From assembly GCF_031010195.1 (NCBI RefSeq), contig NZ_JAUAMC010000008.1, forward strand, positions 62,001 to 126,000: a stretch of DNA of 64,000 bases, written 5' to 3'. The position numbers were made by a program, and so were the translations under genes. A model generated the notes under the pieces. It was given only the letters and a program-made list of their open reading frames with translations. It was not told the DNA's origin and searched no databases. Below, in pieces: positions 37,602-48,332 of this stretch (position 1 is the stretch's first letter; each line of letters opens with the position of its first letter). Source of the stretch: Halomonas sp. SpR8. Lineage in GTDB: Bacteria; Pseudomonadota; Gammaproteobacteria; Pseudomonadales; Halomonadaceae.

Positions 37602-38363
37602 ATGAGCTGCAAGATCGACTATCAACCAGCGCCCAACCTTTTGGAAAATCGCATCGTGTTGGTAACCGGCGCAGGGGACGGAATTGGCCGTGCGGCAGCA
37701 TTAAGCTATGCCCAGCATGGGGCAACCGTGATTCTATTGGGGCGCACTATCGCCAAGTTAGAGCGAGTGTATGATGAAATTGAAGCGGCTGGTGGGCCTC
37801 AGCCGGCTATTTTTCCACTCAATTTTGAAGGCGCTACGCCCAAAGATTTTCATGATATGGCAGAAACGCTCGATAAAGAATTCGGACGCTTAGATGGCCT
37901 GTTGCATAACGCAGGACTGCTAGGCCGAATCACGCCGTTTGAACAGTATAACCCCGAGCTCTGGCAACAGGTGATGCAGGTTAATATCAACGGGCCCATC
38001 TGGATGACCCAGGCACTGTTGCCGCTATTACAGCAGTCAGAAGACGCCTCGGTAATTTTCACTTCATCCAGCGTTGGGCGTAAAGGCCGAGCCTATTGGG
38101 GCGCTTATTCAGTTTCTAAGTTTGCCACTGAAGGGTTTGTCGACGTGCTGGCCGATGAGCTGGAAAATCAATCCAATATCCGAGTCAATTCGCTCAATCC
38201 AGGCGCTACGCGTACCCAAATGCGGCGAACCGCGTTCCCCGGTGAAGATCCCTTCACGCTGCGCACGCCAGAAGAGATTATGCCAACTTACTTATGGCTA
38301 ATGGGGCCGGACAGCACCGGTACCAGCGGCCAAAAGCTCGACGCCCAACCGCCACGGGTTTAA
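37602..38363 (+). CDS. yciK: YciK-type short-chain dehydrogenase
   Basis: 253 residues from the ATG at 37602 with AAGGAA upstream, the same size as E. coli YciK. NADP-binding TGAGDGIG, NAGLLG, catalytic SSVGRKGRAYWGAYSVSKFA with Tyr and Lys. Substrate unknown. In pseudomonads yciK lies next to mupP and ubiG, and the three are also adjacent here, with yciK facing them. Confidence 0.85.
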   Translation: MSCKIDYQPAPNLLENRIVLVTGAGDGIGRAAALSYAQHGATVILLGRTIAKLERVYDEIEAAGGPQPAIFPLNFEGATPKDFHDMAETLDKEFGRLDGLLHNAGLLGRITPFEQYNPELWQQVMQVNINGPIWMTQALLPLLQQSEDASVIFTSSSVGRKGRAYWGAYSVSKFATEGFVDVLADELENQSNIRVNSLNPGATRTQMRRTAFPGEDPFTLRTPEEIMPTYLWLMGPDSTGTSGQKLDAQPPRV

Positions 38364-38424
38364 TGGTTACCACGCTGTCCATGGCGAATATTGATGTCCG
38401 CGAGTTGTTGTGAATTTAGGTTCG

Positions 38425-39093
38425 TTAGCGTTTGAACGCACCGAGGGCATCAACCAAGGCCTTACACTCTTCGAACCATAAATCGGCAGGCCACTGCCGG
38501 TAGTTATCCTCTTCGCTAATATAGCCATAACCTACTGCCACGGCGGTCATGCCTGCCGCTAAGGCAGCTTCAATATCGCGTGAATGATCGCCAACATACC
38601 AGCACTGTTCGGGTTTAACATCCAGACGCCGTGCTGCCTCCCATAGTGGTTCAGGGGCGGGTTTTCTAACGCTAAGATCATCAGCGCACAGAAGCGCGCC
38701 TGGCTGCAGCGCCAGTGCCTCTAGCAGTGGCAGTGTATAACGGCGCGGTTTATTGGTCACAATACCCCAGGGCCGTTGATCGCTATGCCAGTCGTTCAGC
38801 CACACATCCAGCGGTGAGAAAACACGGCTATGAACGGCCACGGCTTTTTCATAAGCATCTAGCAGATACTGTCGTGCTTGGGCATGGCCATCGGCTGTGG
38901 CTTCCAACCCTAGCGCCAGGGTGACCAGCGCACTGCCACCGTTAGAAACCTGACGACGAATCACCTCATAGGGCAGCGGTGCTAAGCCATGATAAAGACG
39001 CAGTGCATTGGTTGCGTTAGCCAAATCGGGAGCCGTATCGACCAGGGTGCCATCCAAATCAAATAGGATCGCTTGGGGCTCTTGCATCGGCAT
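38425..39093 (-). CDS. mupP: HAD phosphatase, MupP-type
   Basis: 222 residues of the phosphoglycolate-phosphatase-like HAD family: nucleophile motif FDLDGTLVDTAPDL, motif II IVTNKPRRYT, and motif III YVGDHSRDIEAAL. The start abuts the ubiG stop (TAAATG). The ubiG-mupP-yciK neighbourhood matches the Pseudomonas locus where MupP dephosphorylates N-acetylmuramic acid 6-phosphate in the cell-wall recycling pathway. Phosphoglycolate phosphatase (gph) is the alternative name; context favours MupP. Confidence 0.8.
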   Translation of the reverse strand: MPMQEPQAILFDLDGTLVDTAPDLANATNALRLYHGLAPLPYEVIRRQVSNGGSALVTLALGLEATADGHAQARQYLLDAYEKAVAVHSRVFSPLDVWLNDWHSDQRPWGIVTNKPRRYTLPLLEALALQPGALLCADDLSVRKPAPEPLWEAARRLDVKPEQCWYVGDHSRDIEAALAAGMTAVAVGYGYISEEDNYRQWPADLWFEECKALVDALGAFKR

Positions 39094-39837
39094 TTAAGCG
39101 CTCACTTTGCGGCAATACATCATATAGTTGACCGATACATCATGGCTGACCAAGCGATAACGACGCGTTACCGGATTGTACGTAAGACCCGTTTGCTCTC
39201 GCACTTCCAAACCGCTCTCCCGGGACCACCCGGCCATTTCTGATGGCCGGATAAACTTGGCGTAATTATGCGTGCCTCGCGGTAGCAGTTTAAGCACGTA
39301 CTCAGCGCCTAAAATGGCAAACGCGTAAGATTTGGCCGTGCGATTCAGCGTCGAAAAAAATACATAACCACCTGGGCGAACCAATGCGCTGCAGGCACGA
39401 ATTACCGAGGCTGGGTCTGGAACGTGTTCAAGCATTTCCATGCAGGTCACCACATCGTAAAACCCCGGCTGCTGAACGGCCATGGCTTCCACGCTGATAT
39501 GTTGGTAATCAACGTTAACGCCGCGCTCTTCGGCGTGGAGTCGGGCAACCGCTAAGGGCGCCTCGCCAAGATCAATCCCGGTTACCTTGGCGCCACGATG
39601 CGCCATCGATTCGCTTAAGATGCCTCCGCCGCAGCCGACATCGATGACTTTTTTTCCAGCGAGTCCCGCACGGGCATCAATAAAATCAAGGCGTAGGGGG
39701 TTAATGTCATGAAGAGGCTTAAATTCACCCTGCGGATCCCACCAGTGGCTAGCGAGTGCTTCGAATTTGGCAACTTCCGCTGTATCTACGTTGCCTTGCA
39801 GGTGATCAGCAGTGCTATCCTGTGGTGTCGCTTGCAT
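39094..39837 (-). CDS. ubiG: Ubiquinone biosynthesis O-methyltransferase
   Basis: 247 residues with the SAM-binding motif [13 protein letters not shown] and post-motif [12 protein letters not shown]. The N-terminal [19 protein letters not shown] is a UbiG signature. It performs both O-methylations in ubiquinone synthesis. Directly followed by mupP without a gap. Confidence 0.95.
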   Translation of the reverse strand: MQATPQDSTADHLQGNVDTAEVAKFEALASHWWDPQGEFKPLHDINPLRLDFIDARAGLAGKKVIDVGCGGGILSESMAHRGAKVTGIDLGEAPLAVARLHAEERGVNVDYQHISVEAMAVQQPGFYDVVTCMEMLEHVPDPASVIRACSALVRPGGYVFFSTLNRTAKSYAFAILGAEYVLKLLPRGTHNYAKFIRPSEMAGWSRESGLEVREQTGLTYNPVTRRYRLVSHDVSVNYMMYCRKVSA

Positions 39838-39988
39838 GTTGTGACTCCTGTTGTCATTGAGTATTTAGCGGTGCAGGAACGCGTAAGCACTCGTTATCAT
39901 TCAATAGCGTGGTGGCATCCATCCACGCCTTCAGTATTATGGACATTCTAACTACTCCTGTGTCGGAACGCATGAAAAGGACCTCGCT

Positions 39989-40165
39989 ATGATTCGTAAG
40001 GCCGTACTTCCAGTCGCCGGGTTTGGCAACCGCTGCTTACCGGCGTCGAGCCATACCGGCGATTGTCGCCAGCCACTAGGCTATCTTGAAGCCATCGTGG
40101 CTTACGCCCGTCGTCATCCTGGCGTTGGCCAAGCCTTTCAAACTTTTCTATCACGTTACCACTAA
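39989..40165 (+). pseudogene. galU: Internally deleted galU: 58-residue remnant
   Basis: An intact 58-codon frame with AAAAGGA eight bases before the ATG. Residues 1-20 (MIRKAVLPVAGFGNRCLPAS) match the start of UTP-glucose-1-phosphate uridylyltransferase with its nucleotide-binding loop, and residues 30-58 (LGYLEAIVAYARRHPGV and on) match its C-terminal region that follows FDCG in normal GalU. About 220 central residues with the active site are missing, but the frame is kept. The TAA stop is part of the TAAGGAG ribosome-binding site of the next gene, so translation of that gene may be coupled to it. It cannot act as a uridylyltransferase. It may be a scar or a retained small protein. Confidence 0.75.
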
Positions 40166-40177
40166 GGAGAGTGACGC

Positions 40178-41470
40178 ATGCGGGTGTTACTTCACGGTAG
40201 CGAATTAAGTGCGGCCACGGCTGCCGCAGCGTTGGCTTGGGTAGGCCATCAGGTGCAGTGGTTACCCCATTCTGATGCGCCATGGTCAACGCTTTCTCAA
40301 GTGGAATGGTTACGCAGCGAGCCTCACCTCATGGAGTATCTCGAGCAGGGCATGACAGATGGCACGCTTACAGTGATTGAGCAGATCGCGGATGCCGTCT
40401 CTCCTGAAGTGATCTGGCTGGCGTTATCACCGGGACAACGGAGCTCGGCTAGCACACTGCTTGAAAACCCTCTGTTGGCTGATCAGTATGGTATTGTGCT
40501 GATCAATAATTCTACGTTTCCGGTGGGGGAGACCGAGCGGTTACACGCCTTGATGGGCGCTCAACACACTAGCGTAGCGCTTCCCGACACGCTGGAAGAG
40601 GGCCGCGCCTGGGACTCTTTTACTCGCCCCACCAGGCGGCTATTGGGCTGCGATGATGCGACTGGTGAGCAGGTGGTCCGGGAGCTATTACGCGCCTTTA
40701 ATCGACGCAGCGAAGTCTTTCAGTGCATGCCAAGACGGGCGGCAGAGCTCACCAAGTTAGCGATTAACGGCATGCTGGCCACACGTATCAGTTATATGAA
40801 TGAAATTGCTGGCTTGGCTGATACCCTAGGAGTGGATGTCGAGCATGTTCGTCAGGGAATGGGCGCTGATTCACGCATTGGCTTTGAATATTTGTACCCA
40901 GGCTGTGGTTTTGGCGGGCCTAATTTCTCACGGGACTTGATGCGCTTAGCCGATGTACAGCTGCAAAGCGGGCGTTATTCAGCGCTGCTTGAGCAGGTAA
41001 TGGATATTAACGAACATAAAAAAGAGACCCTGTTTCGCAAACTATGGTCTCACTTTGCAGGCGAGTTAGCCGGTAAAACCGTAGCGATTTGGGGTGCCGC
41101 ATTTAAACCAGGCACTGCTCGCATCGATCAAGCCCCTGTTCTAACGCTATTAGAAGCACTTTGGGCGCAGGGCGTTAAAGTGCAGTTGCATGACCCGGCT
41201 GCAGTGCCCGCACTGCATGCTTTGGTAGGCGACCGAGAAGATCTGCACACGTTTATCCATGATCCTTATCAAGCCTGTGAGGGGGCCGATGCCCTGATGC
41301 TGGTCACTGAATGGAAAACTTATTGGAACCCTGACTGGCACCGACTAGGCTCGCTGTTAAACGCTAAACTCATCTTGGATGGGCGTAATATTTACGATCC
41401 AGAGTTTGTTGCCAGCTGTGGATTAATGTACCGAGGTATAGGCCGCCGTGCCGACCCGAAGACTTTTTGA
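40178..41470 (+). CDS. UDP-glucose 6-dehydrogenase-like pseudoenzyme
   Basis: 430 residues with the full length and layout of Ugd: an N-terminal Rossmann part, the central helix (ELTKLAINGMLATRISYMNE), and a C-terminal UDP-binding part (VAIWGAAFKPGTARIDQAP). Key residues have changed. The catalytic motif GGSCFPKD reads GGPNFSRD (residues 246-253), so the nucleophilic cysteine is Asn249. The NAD loop GxGYVG reads HGSELSA (residues 6-12), and NPEFLxEG reads LPDTLEEG. UDP-glucose oxidation is therefore very unlikely. It is coupled to the galU remnant and nine bases ahead of a coiled-coil membrane protein. Intact frame and good ribosome-binding site suggest it is still made. Confidence 0.85.
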   Translation: MRVLLHGSELSAATAAAALAWVGHQVQWLPHSDAPWSTLSQVEWLRSEPHLMEYLEQGMTDGTLTVIEQIADAVSPEVIWLALSPGQRSSASTLLENPLLADQYGIVLINNSTFPVGETERLHALMGAQHTSVALPDTLEEGRAWDSFTRPTRRLLGCDDATGEQVVRELLRAFNRRSEVFQCMPRRAAELTKLAINGMLATRISYMNEIAGLADTLGVDVEHVRQGMGADSRIGFEYLYPGCGFGGPNFSRDLMRLADVQLQSGRYSALLEQVMDINEHKKETLFRKLWSHFAGELAGKTVAIWGAAFKPGTARIDQAPVLTLLEALWAQGVKVQLHDPAAVPALHALVGDREDLHTFIHDPYQACEGADALMLVTEWKTYWNPDWHRLGSLLNAKLILDGRNIYDPEFVASCGLMYRGIGRRADPKTF

Positions 41471-41479
41471 GGAAATGTC

Positions 41480-42313
41480 ATGCCAGACGCCACCGGATCC
41501 TCTCGCATTGTGCCCGATGTGGATCAAAGCTTGACGGCCCAACACTTGCGTCATCGAAAAGGCCCGACGCTGTGGCCTTTGTGGCTATGCTTGCTATTAA
41601 TTACGGCACTATTAGTCGCAGCGGCGGCTGGACTTTGGTACGAACGCGAGCGACTGATAAGTGAACTGCATCGGGTCAGTGGCGAAGTGTCCAACGTTCA
41701 CGCTCGCTTGGATTCGGATGACACTGACGTACAAGATACGATAACCTTTGTGCAAGCTCAGATGTCAACCCTGTTTCAAGAGCAAGAGCAGCTGTCTATT
41801 TCGTTAACCGATACCCGTGAAGAGCTGTATAGCTTGCTCACCATGAATGAAGACATGGCTTCCAGCGATTCGATAAATTCCCTGCTGCAGCAACTTGACC
41901 AACTCGAAGAGCAGGCGGAGCTACGCGACAGCCAACTGCTGGCAATGCGGGAATCGCTTGATGCGTTAGAGCAAGTGGGGACATCGGGTCGGCGAAACCT
42001 TGTCGAGGAAATTGCCCACCTAGAACAGTTGAATGACCAGCGCTTATCCGCACTGAATAATCAGATAAACAATGTCAGCAGCGAATGGGAGGAGCAGTTA
42101 GCAGCTCAAAGAGACGCGATCGGAGCACGTTTTGACGATTTAGAGGCCTCTTTCGCCGCATCAATGGCAAATTTAGAGGCGCCTGCCGATCAACAAGCCC
42201 TAAAAACATTAGAGCAACAGTGGTCACAACGTCTCAATTCGTTAGAAAGCGATGTGCGCCAAGTGCGTCAAGCACAGCTTGCCTTCAGCGCTCAGTTGGA
42301 AATGTTACGTTAA
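41480..42313 (+). CDS. Membrane-anchored coiled-coil protein of unknown function
   Basis: 277 residues. A cytoplasmic N-terminus of about 30 residues, one membrane helix (LWPLWLCLLLITALLVAAAA, about 31-54), then about 220 residues of mostly coiled coil (SLLQQLDQLEEQAELRDSQL and similar heptads). The shape recalls HemX-like or division/envelope proteins, but I do not recognise a family. GAGGAA precedes the ATG, nine bases behind the Ugd-like gene, so the three genes are probably one operon running toward tamA. Confidence 0.7.
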   Translation: MPDATGSSRIVPDVDQSLTAQHLRHRKGPTLWPLWLCLLLITALLVAAAAGLWYERERLISELHRVSGEVSNVHARLDSDDTDVQDTITFVQAQMSTLFQEQEQLSISLTDTREELYSLLTMNEDMASSDSINSLLQQLDQLEEQAELRDSQLLAMRESLDALEQVGTSGRRNLVEEIAHLEQLNDQRLSALNNQINNVSSEWEEQLAAQRDAIGARFDDLEASFAASMANLEAPADQQALKTLEQQWSQRLNSLESDVRQVRQAQLAFSAQLEMLR

Positions 42314-42372
42314 ACGCCACGTTGCAATGCTAAAGCGATGAAAACGTTGATTTAGGTTAGGATAAATTAAGT

Positions 42373-44226
42373 ATGGGAACACAACGGCAAGGAATACTAG
42401 CCACGGGACGCATATTTTTTGTAGCGCTTCCATTGCTATACGCATCACAAGGAGTGTGGGCACTAGATGCAACCATTGAAGGTGTTTCTGAGCGCGTTGA
42501 AAGCAACATCCAAGCCTATCTTGAGGGCATTGATGCAGAGCAATATACCGAGGTGCGTCTAGAAGGTGAGATCCGTCGCCGCACTGAGGAAGCCATGCGA
42601 GTATATGGCTATTACGAGCCAGAAATAAGCTTCAAAAGTGTCAATGACGAACGCGTAGAGCTTGTAATAGAGCCAGGGCCTCAGGTGAAAATTGAAATCC
42701 TGTCGATAAATGTAGAAGGTGACGCCAGTAGTGACCCTCCATTTCAACAAGCCGTTGAAGACTTTCCTCTTAAAGAGGGCGATGCGCTGAGGCATGCCCC
42801 TTGGGATAGACTGCGCGGACAATTTTCAGGCTTGGCGATTGAGCGTGGCTACTTTGATTGGGGCTTTACCGATCGGCGTATGGAGGTGCGTCCATACTTG
42901 AAAAGTGCGCGTTTGTATATGGATTTTAACAGCGGGCCTCGCTACAAATTTGGCAAAACATCAATCACTGGCAGCCATATTGAAATCGATCGGCTAAGGA
43001 GCATGCAGCCATTTGAAACGGATGAGCCTTATTTGGCCGAGACGCTGGCAGAGTATAATCAACGCCTCGCAGAAACCGGTTGGTTTAGTTCTGTCTCGGT
43101 GCGCCCCCGTCTTGAGACGGCCCAAGAGCTGGTTATATCACCCTCCGGTGGCGGCGCCCCTTGGTGGAGTGAAGCAACCGCATCGCAGCCTGAGCGTCCC
43201 CGTGTCACTGCGGCTGCTTTAACCAGCGCACTAAGCCTTAATAAGCCTAGCGACACGCAACTGCCTATTGATGTCAGCGTCGAGCCTGCCGATCGTCATC
43301 AGTTTGAAGTGGGTATTGGTTACGCCACTGATGTCGGCCCGCGGTTACGCTTTGGCTGGGAGCAGCCGTGGATCAATCGTTACGGTCATAGTCTTGACCA
43401 TGACCTCTATCTCTCCGCCCCGGAGCAGCGTTTTACCGGGGTCTATAACGTTCCCCTTGAAGATCCCCTTCGCGATAGCTATCGGCTTCAGTACGGTGTA
43501 CGCAATATCGACGATAGCGATACCCAGTCGTTAGAGGCGACCGTCGAAGTGGCGCGGCGCTGGGAGTTTGATAATGACTGGGTTCAATCGATCTATTTCC
43601 GTACTACCTATGAGGATTTTGAACAGGGGGGCGAAGCCGATCAGGTATGGCTTTTCTATCCTGGCATTCAGTGGTCACGGACGCGCACACGCCCTCAGCG
43701 GTTTCCTTTATGGGGTGACCGCCAACAGCTCTCGTTAGAGTACTCGGATACTGTGTGGGGCTCTGACGCTCAGTTTGCTCGAATGACAGGGGATACCGAA
43801 TGGATACGCACAATCGGCGATGATAATCGCTTCTTGGCGCGTATTAGTGTGGGCGCCATCGAAACCGATGATTTTGATAAGCTGCCCCCATCGTTACGTT
43901 TCTTTGCCGGCGGTGACCGCAGTGTGCGTGGCTACTCCTATGAAAGCCTCTCACCGCGCAACGAAGAGGGGCGTCTGCGTGGTGGACAGCAAATGCTGAC
44001 CTCAACCCTTGAGTATCAGCGTCGCGTAACAGGCAATTGGTGGGGGGCCACGTTCGTCGATAATGGCGATGCCTTTGACAACTGGGGGCCGGATGATCTG
44101 AAAACCGGCGCAGGGGTCGGTGTGCGCTGGGTCTCGCCAGTGGGCCCTATTCGCTTTGACGTTGCTCATCCCTTTGACCATGAAGACCCTTGGCGTTTGC
44201 ACTTTTCCATCGGACCGGAATTTTAG
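42373..44226 (+). CDS. tamA: Translocation and assembly module protein TamA
   Basis: 617 residues with a signal peptide ending near VWA (residue 30). Three POTRA domains (about 35-265) precede a 16-strand Omp85 barrel; the barrel signature is seen as FAGGDRSVRGYSYESL and the C-terminus ends in Phe (SIGPEF). A loop between POTRA and barrel is Pro/Ser-rich. TamA works with TamB to move lipids or insert outer-membrane proteins. tamB follows after nine bases. Confidence 0.93.
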   Translation: MGTQRQGILATGRIFFVALPLLYASQGVWALDATIEGVSERVESNIQAYLEGIDAEQYTEVRLEGEIRRRTEEAMRVYGYYEPEISFKSVNDERVELVIEPGPQVKIEILSINVEGDASSDPPFQQAVEDFPLKEGDALRHAPWDRLRGQFSGLAIERGYFDWGFTDRRMEVRPYLKSARLYMDFNSGPRYKFGKTSITGSHIEIDRLRSMQPFETDEPYLAETLAEYNQRLAETGWFSSVSVRPRLETAQELVISPSGGGAPWWSEATASQPERPRVTAAALTSALSLNKPSDTQLPIDVSVEPADRHQFEVGIGYATDVGPRLRFGWEQPWINRYGHSLDHDLYLSAPEQRFTGVYNVPLEDPLRDSYRLQYGVRNIDDSDTQSLEATVEVARRWEFDNDWVQSIYFRTTYEDFEQGGEADQVWLFYPGIQWSRTRTRPQRFPLWGDRQQLSLEYSDTVWGSDAQFARMTGDTEWIRTIGDDNRFLARISVGAIETDDFDKLPPSLRFFAGGDRSVRGYSYESLSPRNEEGRLRGGQQMLTSTLEYQRRVTGNWWGATFVDNGDAFDNWGPDDLKTGAGVGVRWVSPVGPIRFDVAHPFDHEDPWRLHFSIGPEF

Positions 44227-44235
44227 GAGAACGAC

Positions 44236-47200
44236 TTGTCTCAGGTTGAACCATCTACGTCTGATAAGCGCCACAAATTATCTCCTAAACATCGCACGTG
44301 GCTGTTCATTTGGAGCCTTATACGCCTCGTGATCGTAGTGCCTATTTGGCTGTTTGGGATTGCAGCGTTAATCGTCGGGGGAGCGTTGTCGCCCTGGGGC
44401 ACCAGCGTGTTGCTATCCCAAGGTGAGCAGCGTGATTTTTTTGCCTATTCGCATCATGAGGGCGGTCTGCTCGATCATTTTCAGCTTGAAGACTTTCAAT
44501 TGGAGCTGGGAGGAACTCGCATTGCCGTCGATGAGTTTGAATTGCAGTGGGCGGATGACTGCGTGCTTTCCGGGCGGTTATGTATCGACACCCTCAGAGT
44601 GGTAGGCGCAGATATTCGGTTAGCGCCATCAAGTGAGCAGGCGCCGCCGGAAGACGAGGGCGCACCGCTGGCTATCCGCTTTCCATTCCCGATCGAGTTA
44701 CGCTCGTTGCGACTTGATGACGTCAGTCTGCGACTTGCCAACGGTACCGAGGTTGAGTGGCAATCGTTAAGCTCAGCGGCAGTGGCCGAAGGTAATGAAG
44801 TACGTTTAGCGCCAACGCATCTAGAGCAGCCACGGGTCTTTTTGCCACCCTCAGCAGGCGTGTTGCTAACCCAAGGCGTTGAAACGCCGCTTTATGCCGA
44901 GGCCATTGATAGCGCTCTATTGCTTAATCAGTCCCCAGAAGAAGCGGTGCTCGCAGTCGAGTCACCCGAGGAGCAGCTTGAAGCCCGAGAGCGTCTGGAG
45001 TTACCCGATATCACGCTGCCAGTAGATATTCAACTGCCTGAATTCACCCTTAATGATTTCCGCCTGGAAGGGGCCGCTGAGTATCGCGTTGAACGTCTGC
45101 AGTTCGGGCTTCTCACCCAAGGCAGTGACGTTGAGATTAAGCAACTTTCTGTCGTGACGCCGGATGCTCAGGCGGAGTTAGCCGCAAGTGCCACGCTAAC
45201 CGACAGCTACCCGCTTGAAGCGCGCTTAAACGTTGAGTTTTTCTTGCCAGAGCTGATGCCTGAACTCTTTCAGCAGCAGAGCAACGAAACGCTTGAGTTA
45301 ACGCTTTCGGGCTCACTGGATGCACTCGAAGCGCAGCTAGATGCCACGGGCCCGATCAACGCGTCTTTGCGTGGTCAAGTGGATGCGTTAGCGCCTACGC
45401 TGCCTTTTCAACTGAATGTAAAAAGTGACCAAGTGCAGTGGCCGCTACCGGCCAAAACGCCAGAAACTGAAGGCGAGAGCACCGAGCAGAGCAGTTCAGA
45501 CCAGGTCGATTCACAACAGGGCAATGCAGAGGGCGCAGACCCTTACGTAGTCGATGATCTGGATTTGCAGCTGACGGGCAATCTCAGCGATTATCGCGCC
45601 CAGCTCGCCATGGCCGTTGAAGGCCCCAGTCTGCCGCGCACTCAAATAGACTTAGCTGGCGAGGGGAATCTAGAGCAGTTTAGTTGGCAACCGCTCACCT
45701 TAGCTGTGGGTGAAAGCTCGCTACGCAGCGAAGGCAGTATTAACTGGCTAACGCCGTTACAGGTCAACGCCCGCATTCGCCTGGACCAGTTTGACCCTGC
45801 GCACTTCGTTGATCAGCTTGACGGCGATTTGGATGGCGATATTGAGCTAGCGCTTCGCCAACAAGAAGATCAATGGGCGATTAGTGTGCCCAACTTAGCC
45901 ATTGACGGTGAATTACGAGAATACCCGTTAACGCTGCAGGCAGCGTTTGATGCTAACAGTAACCTGGAAGTGGATATTGATGAGCTGCTGTTTACCCAAG
46001 GTGATAATCGCGTAGAGGCAACTGGACAAATCAGTGAGCAGGCCATGTCGTTGAACGCGGATATTGCCTTGCGACAGCTGCAAACTCTATCGCCCGACTT
46101 AGCAGGCACTATTATCGGCACGCTAGAGGCTAGCGGTAGCGTTAATCAGCCGCAGTTAATCGCTGAACTACAGGGCAATGGCGTGCGCTTTGCTGAAAAC
46201 CGTGTAGAGCAGCTCAGCTTAGAGGCCAATGTTGAGGGCATCGACGATCCCGCTCTCGATATTCAACTGGCCCTACAAAACGTTAATGCGGGCGGCCAGT
46301 CACTTTCCACCCTGCAAGCCAACCTCTCAGGGCGACTCTCTCAGCATCGGCTTGAGGTTGACGCTCAGGGAGCTGAAAACAACGTACTAAGTCGTGCATT
46401 GCTTGCCCTTGACGGCCGTTTTGACCAGCAGGCTCAGCTCTATCAGGCGCAAGTTACGCCGCTGGAAGTCGACTCTGATGCGGGCAATATTCGGCTCGAA
46501 GCGCCATTAGACCTGCGCTACAACATGGCCAATGGCCAAGCACGTTTGTCACCGTTCTGCTTGCGGCGCGAAGAGGGTGGCCTGGTTTGCTCCGAAGAGG
46601 ACATCAATGCCTCGGCTCAACAGGGCAATGCGGTGCTCACGGTGCGTGAAGTACCTATGGAAATGCTGGAGCCCTTTTTGCCGGAAGAGTGGCAGTTGGA
46701 GGGCGACACAACCGCGGACCTCACCGCCAACTGGCGTAATGGAGGGGCTCAATGGCAGGCCAATCTGCAAGTTCTAAGTGAGCTGGCGATCACTGCGGTC
46801 AATGACTTCGGCCAACCCGTAGCGCTTCCTGAAATCAGTTTAGATGCTCAGATTGAGGCTAACCAAGCGCAGGCGGATGCTGATGTGGCACTATCCCTGG
46901 CTGAGGCGGGAAACCTGAACCTAACTCTATCGGTTAGTGACCCTATGGGAGTAGGAGAATTAAGCGGTGAGCTGCGCGCCGAGGGTGTGTCCCTTGAGCC
47001 GTATCGGCCCATGGTGGTAGGTATGGATCGGCTAGAGGGCGATCTCACCGGCAATGTTCAGATTAGTGGCACGACGACGCAACCTGATTTGCAAGGCCAG
47101 CTTGGTCTGCGTGGTATCAGTGTCAATGGCCCTGATATCCCTGTCGATGTTCAAGATGGTGAACTTGTAGTTGCCTTTGATGGCGAACAGGGCGATATCG

Positions 47201-48321
47201 ACGGGTTTCTAGCAGCGGAGCGCGGACGTTTAGAAATAACCGGCGACGCCTACTGGCCAAGTGATGACGATTGGCGGATTGGGGTTGATCTCAATGCCGT
47301 TCAAGAGCCCATTTTGATTGTATTGCCGCAGTTTGGTCGCTTGGAAGCGGCGCCGGATATCCGCGTTCACGTGACGCCGGAGAGGTTGCAAGTCAGAGGC
47401 GATGTCAATCTACCCTGGGCACGGCTTGAAATTGGTGAAATGGGGTCCTCGGCTGTCTCGCCCAGCGGCGACGAGATCATTATTACCGAGCGCGATGATC
47501 GCCAGGCTGAAATAGAGGCCCAGCGAGCGGCCGCCAGCGGTAATGATCCAAGTGCCGCGGATGAACTGGCTGCTACCGGGATGGAGCTTGATGTTCTGGT
47601 GACGTTAACGCTGGGAAGCGATATGCAGATCTCGGCTTACGGCCTGGAGTCTGGATTGGGGGGGGCGCTTGAAATTCGCCAAAGCGGCGGAGCGTTACAG
47701 CTGTTTGGTGATGTGAACCTAGTAGACGGGCGCTTTCAGGCATTCGGACAAGACCTGCTCATTCGCCGCGGTGGGTTACTGTTCAGCGGCCCGCCGGCGC
47801 TGCCCATCCTCGACTTCGAAGCCATCCGTAACCCAGACATTACCGAAGATGAGGTGATCGCGGGCCTACGGGTAACAGGCAGTGCCGAAGAACCTAATGT
47901 GCTGATCTTTTCAGAACCGGCGATGGATGAGTCGCGCGCTTTATCTTACCTATTGCGCGGTCGTGCACCTGATGCTTCCGGCGGTGTTGACAGCGCACTG
48001 ACAACGGCTTTGATAGGCATGTCATTAGGGCGTACTGGCGGTGCGGTTGGTTCGATTGGTGAAGCCTTCGGTATAGATGATCTAACTCTGGATACTGCCG
48101 GTGCTGGCGACAATAGCCAAGTTGCCTTAAGCGGGCAATTGACAGACGATCTTCGGATTAGCTATGGCGTGGGAATTTTCTCGCCAATTGCAGAACTAAC
48201 TCTACGCTATACGCTATGGCGTAACCTCTATGTTCAGGCCGTGTCGGGTACCAGCCAAGCGGTAGATTTAATCTACACGTTCACCCGACCGGGTGATCCT
48301 GACATCATCCAACAGCAATAG
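44236..48321 (+). CDS. tamB: Translocation and assembly module protein TamB
   Basis: 1361 residues, begun at a TTG with AGGAGA five bases upstream; no ATG nearby fits. A single N-terminal membrane helix (about 32-55) is followed by a very long beta-rich periplasmic region and the C-terminal DUF490 domain ([20 protein letters not shown], and [13 protein letters not shown] near the end). TamB spans the periplasm as a beta-taco groove for phospholipid transport. It is followed by msrA after 11 bases. Confidence 0.93.
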   Translation: MSQVEPSTSDKRHKLSPKHRTWLFIWSLIRLVIVVPIWLFGIAALIVGGALSPWGTSVLLSQGEQRDFFAYSHHEGGLLDHFQLEDFQLELGGTRIAVDEFELQWADDCVLSGRLCIDTLRVVGADIRLAPSSEQAPPEDEGAPLAIRFPFPIELRSLRLDDVSLRLANGTEVEWQSLSSAAVAEGNEVRLAPTHLEQPRVFLPPSAGVLLTQGVETPLYAEAIDSALLLNQSPEEAVLAVESPEEQLEARERLELPDITLPVDIQLPEFTLNDFRLEGAAEYRVERLQFGLLTQGSDVEIKQLSVVTPDAQAELAASATLTDSYPLEARLNVEFFLPELMPELFQQQSNETLELTLSGSLDALEAQLDATGPINASLRGQVDALAPTLPFQLNVKSDQVQWPLPAKTPETEGESTEQSSSDQVDSQQGNAEGADPYVVDDLDLQLTGNLSDYRAQLAMAVEGPSLPRTQIDLAGEGNLEQFSWQPLTLAVGESSLRSEGSINWLTPLQVNARIRLDQFDPAHFVDQLDGDLDGDIELALRQQEDQWAISVPNLAIDGELREYPLTLQAAFDANSNLEVDIDELLFTQGDNRVEATGQISEQAMSLNADIALRQLQTLSPDLAGTIIGTLEASGSVNQPQLIAELQGNGVRFAENRVEQLSLEANVEGIDDPALDIQLALQNVNAGGQSLSTLQANLSGRLSQHRLEVDAQGAENNVLSRALLALDGRFDQQAQLYQAQVTPLEVDSDAGNIRLEAPLDLRYNMANGQARLSPFCLRREEGGLVCSEEDINASAQQGNAVLTVREVPMEMLEPFLPEEWQLEGDTTADLTANWRNGGAQWQANLQVLSELAITAVNDFGQPVALPEISLDAQIEANQAQADADVALSLAEAGNLNLTLSVSDPMGVGELSGELRAEGVSLEPYRPMVVGMDRLEGDLTGNVQISGTTTQPDLQGQLGLRGISVNGPDIPVDVQDGELVVAFDGEQGDIDGFLAAERGRLEITGDAYWPSDDDWRIGVDLNAVQEPILIVLPQFGRLEAAPDIRVHVTPERLQVRGDVNLPWARLEIGEMGSSAVSPSGDEIIITERDDRQAEIEAQRAAASGNDPSAADELAATGMELDVLVTLTLGSDMQISAYGLESGLGGALEIRQSGGALQLFGDVNLVDGRFQAFGQDLLIRRGGLLFSGPPALPILDFEAIRNPDITEDEVIAGLRVTGSAEEPNVLIFSEPAMDESRALSYLLRGRAPDASGGVDSALTTALIGMSLGRTGGAVGSIGEAFGIDDLTLDTAGAGDNSQVALSGQLTDDLRISYGVGIFSPIAELTLRYTLWRNLYVQAVSGTSQAVDLIYTFTRPGDPDIIQQQ

Positions 48322-48332
48322 GTAAGGACGAT

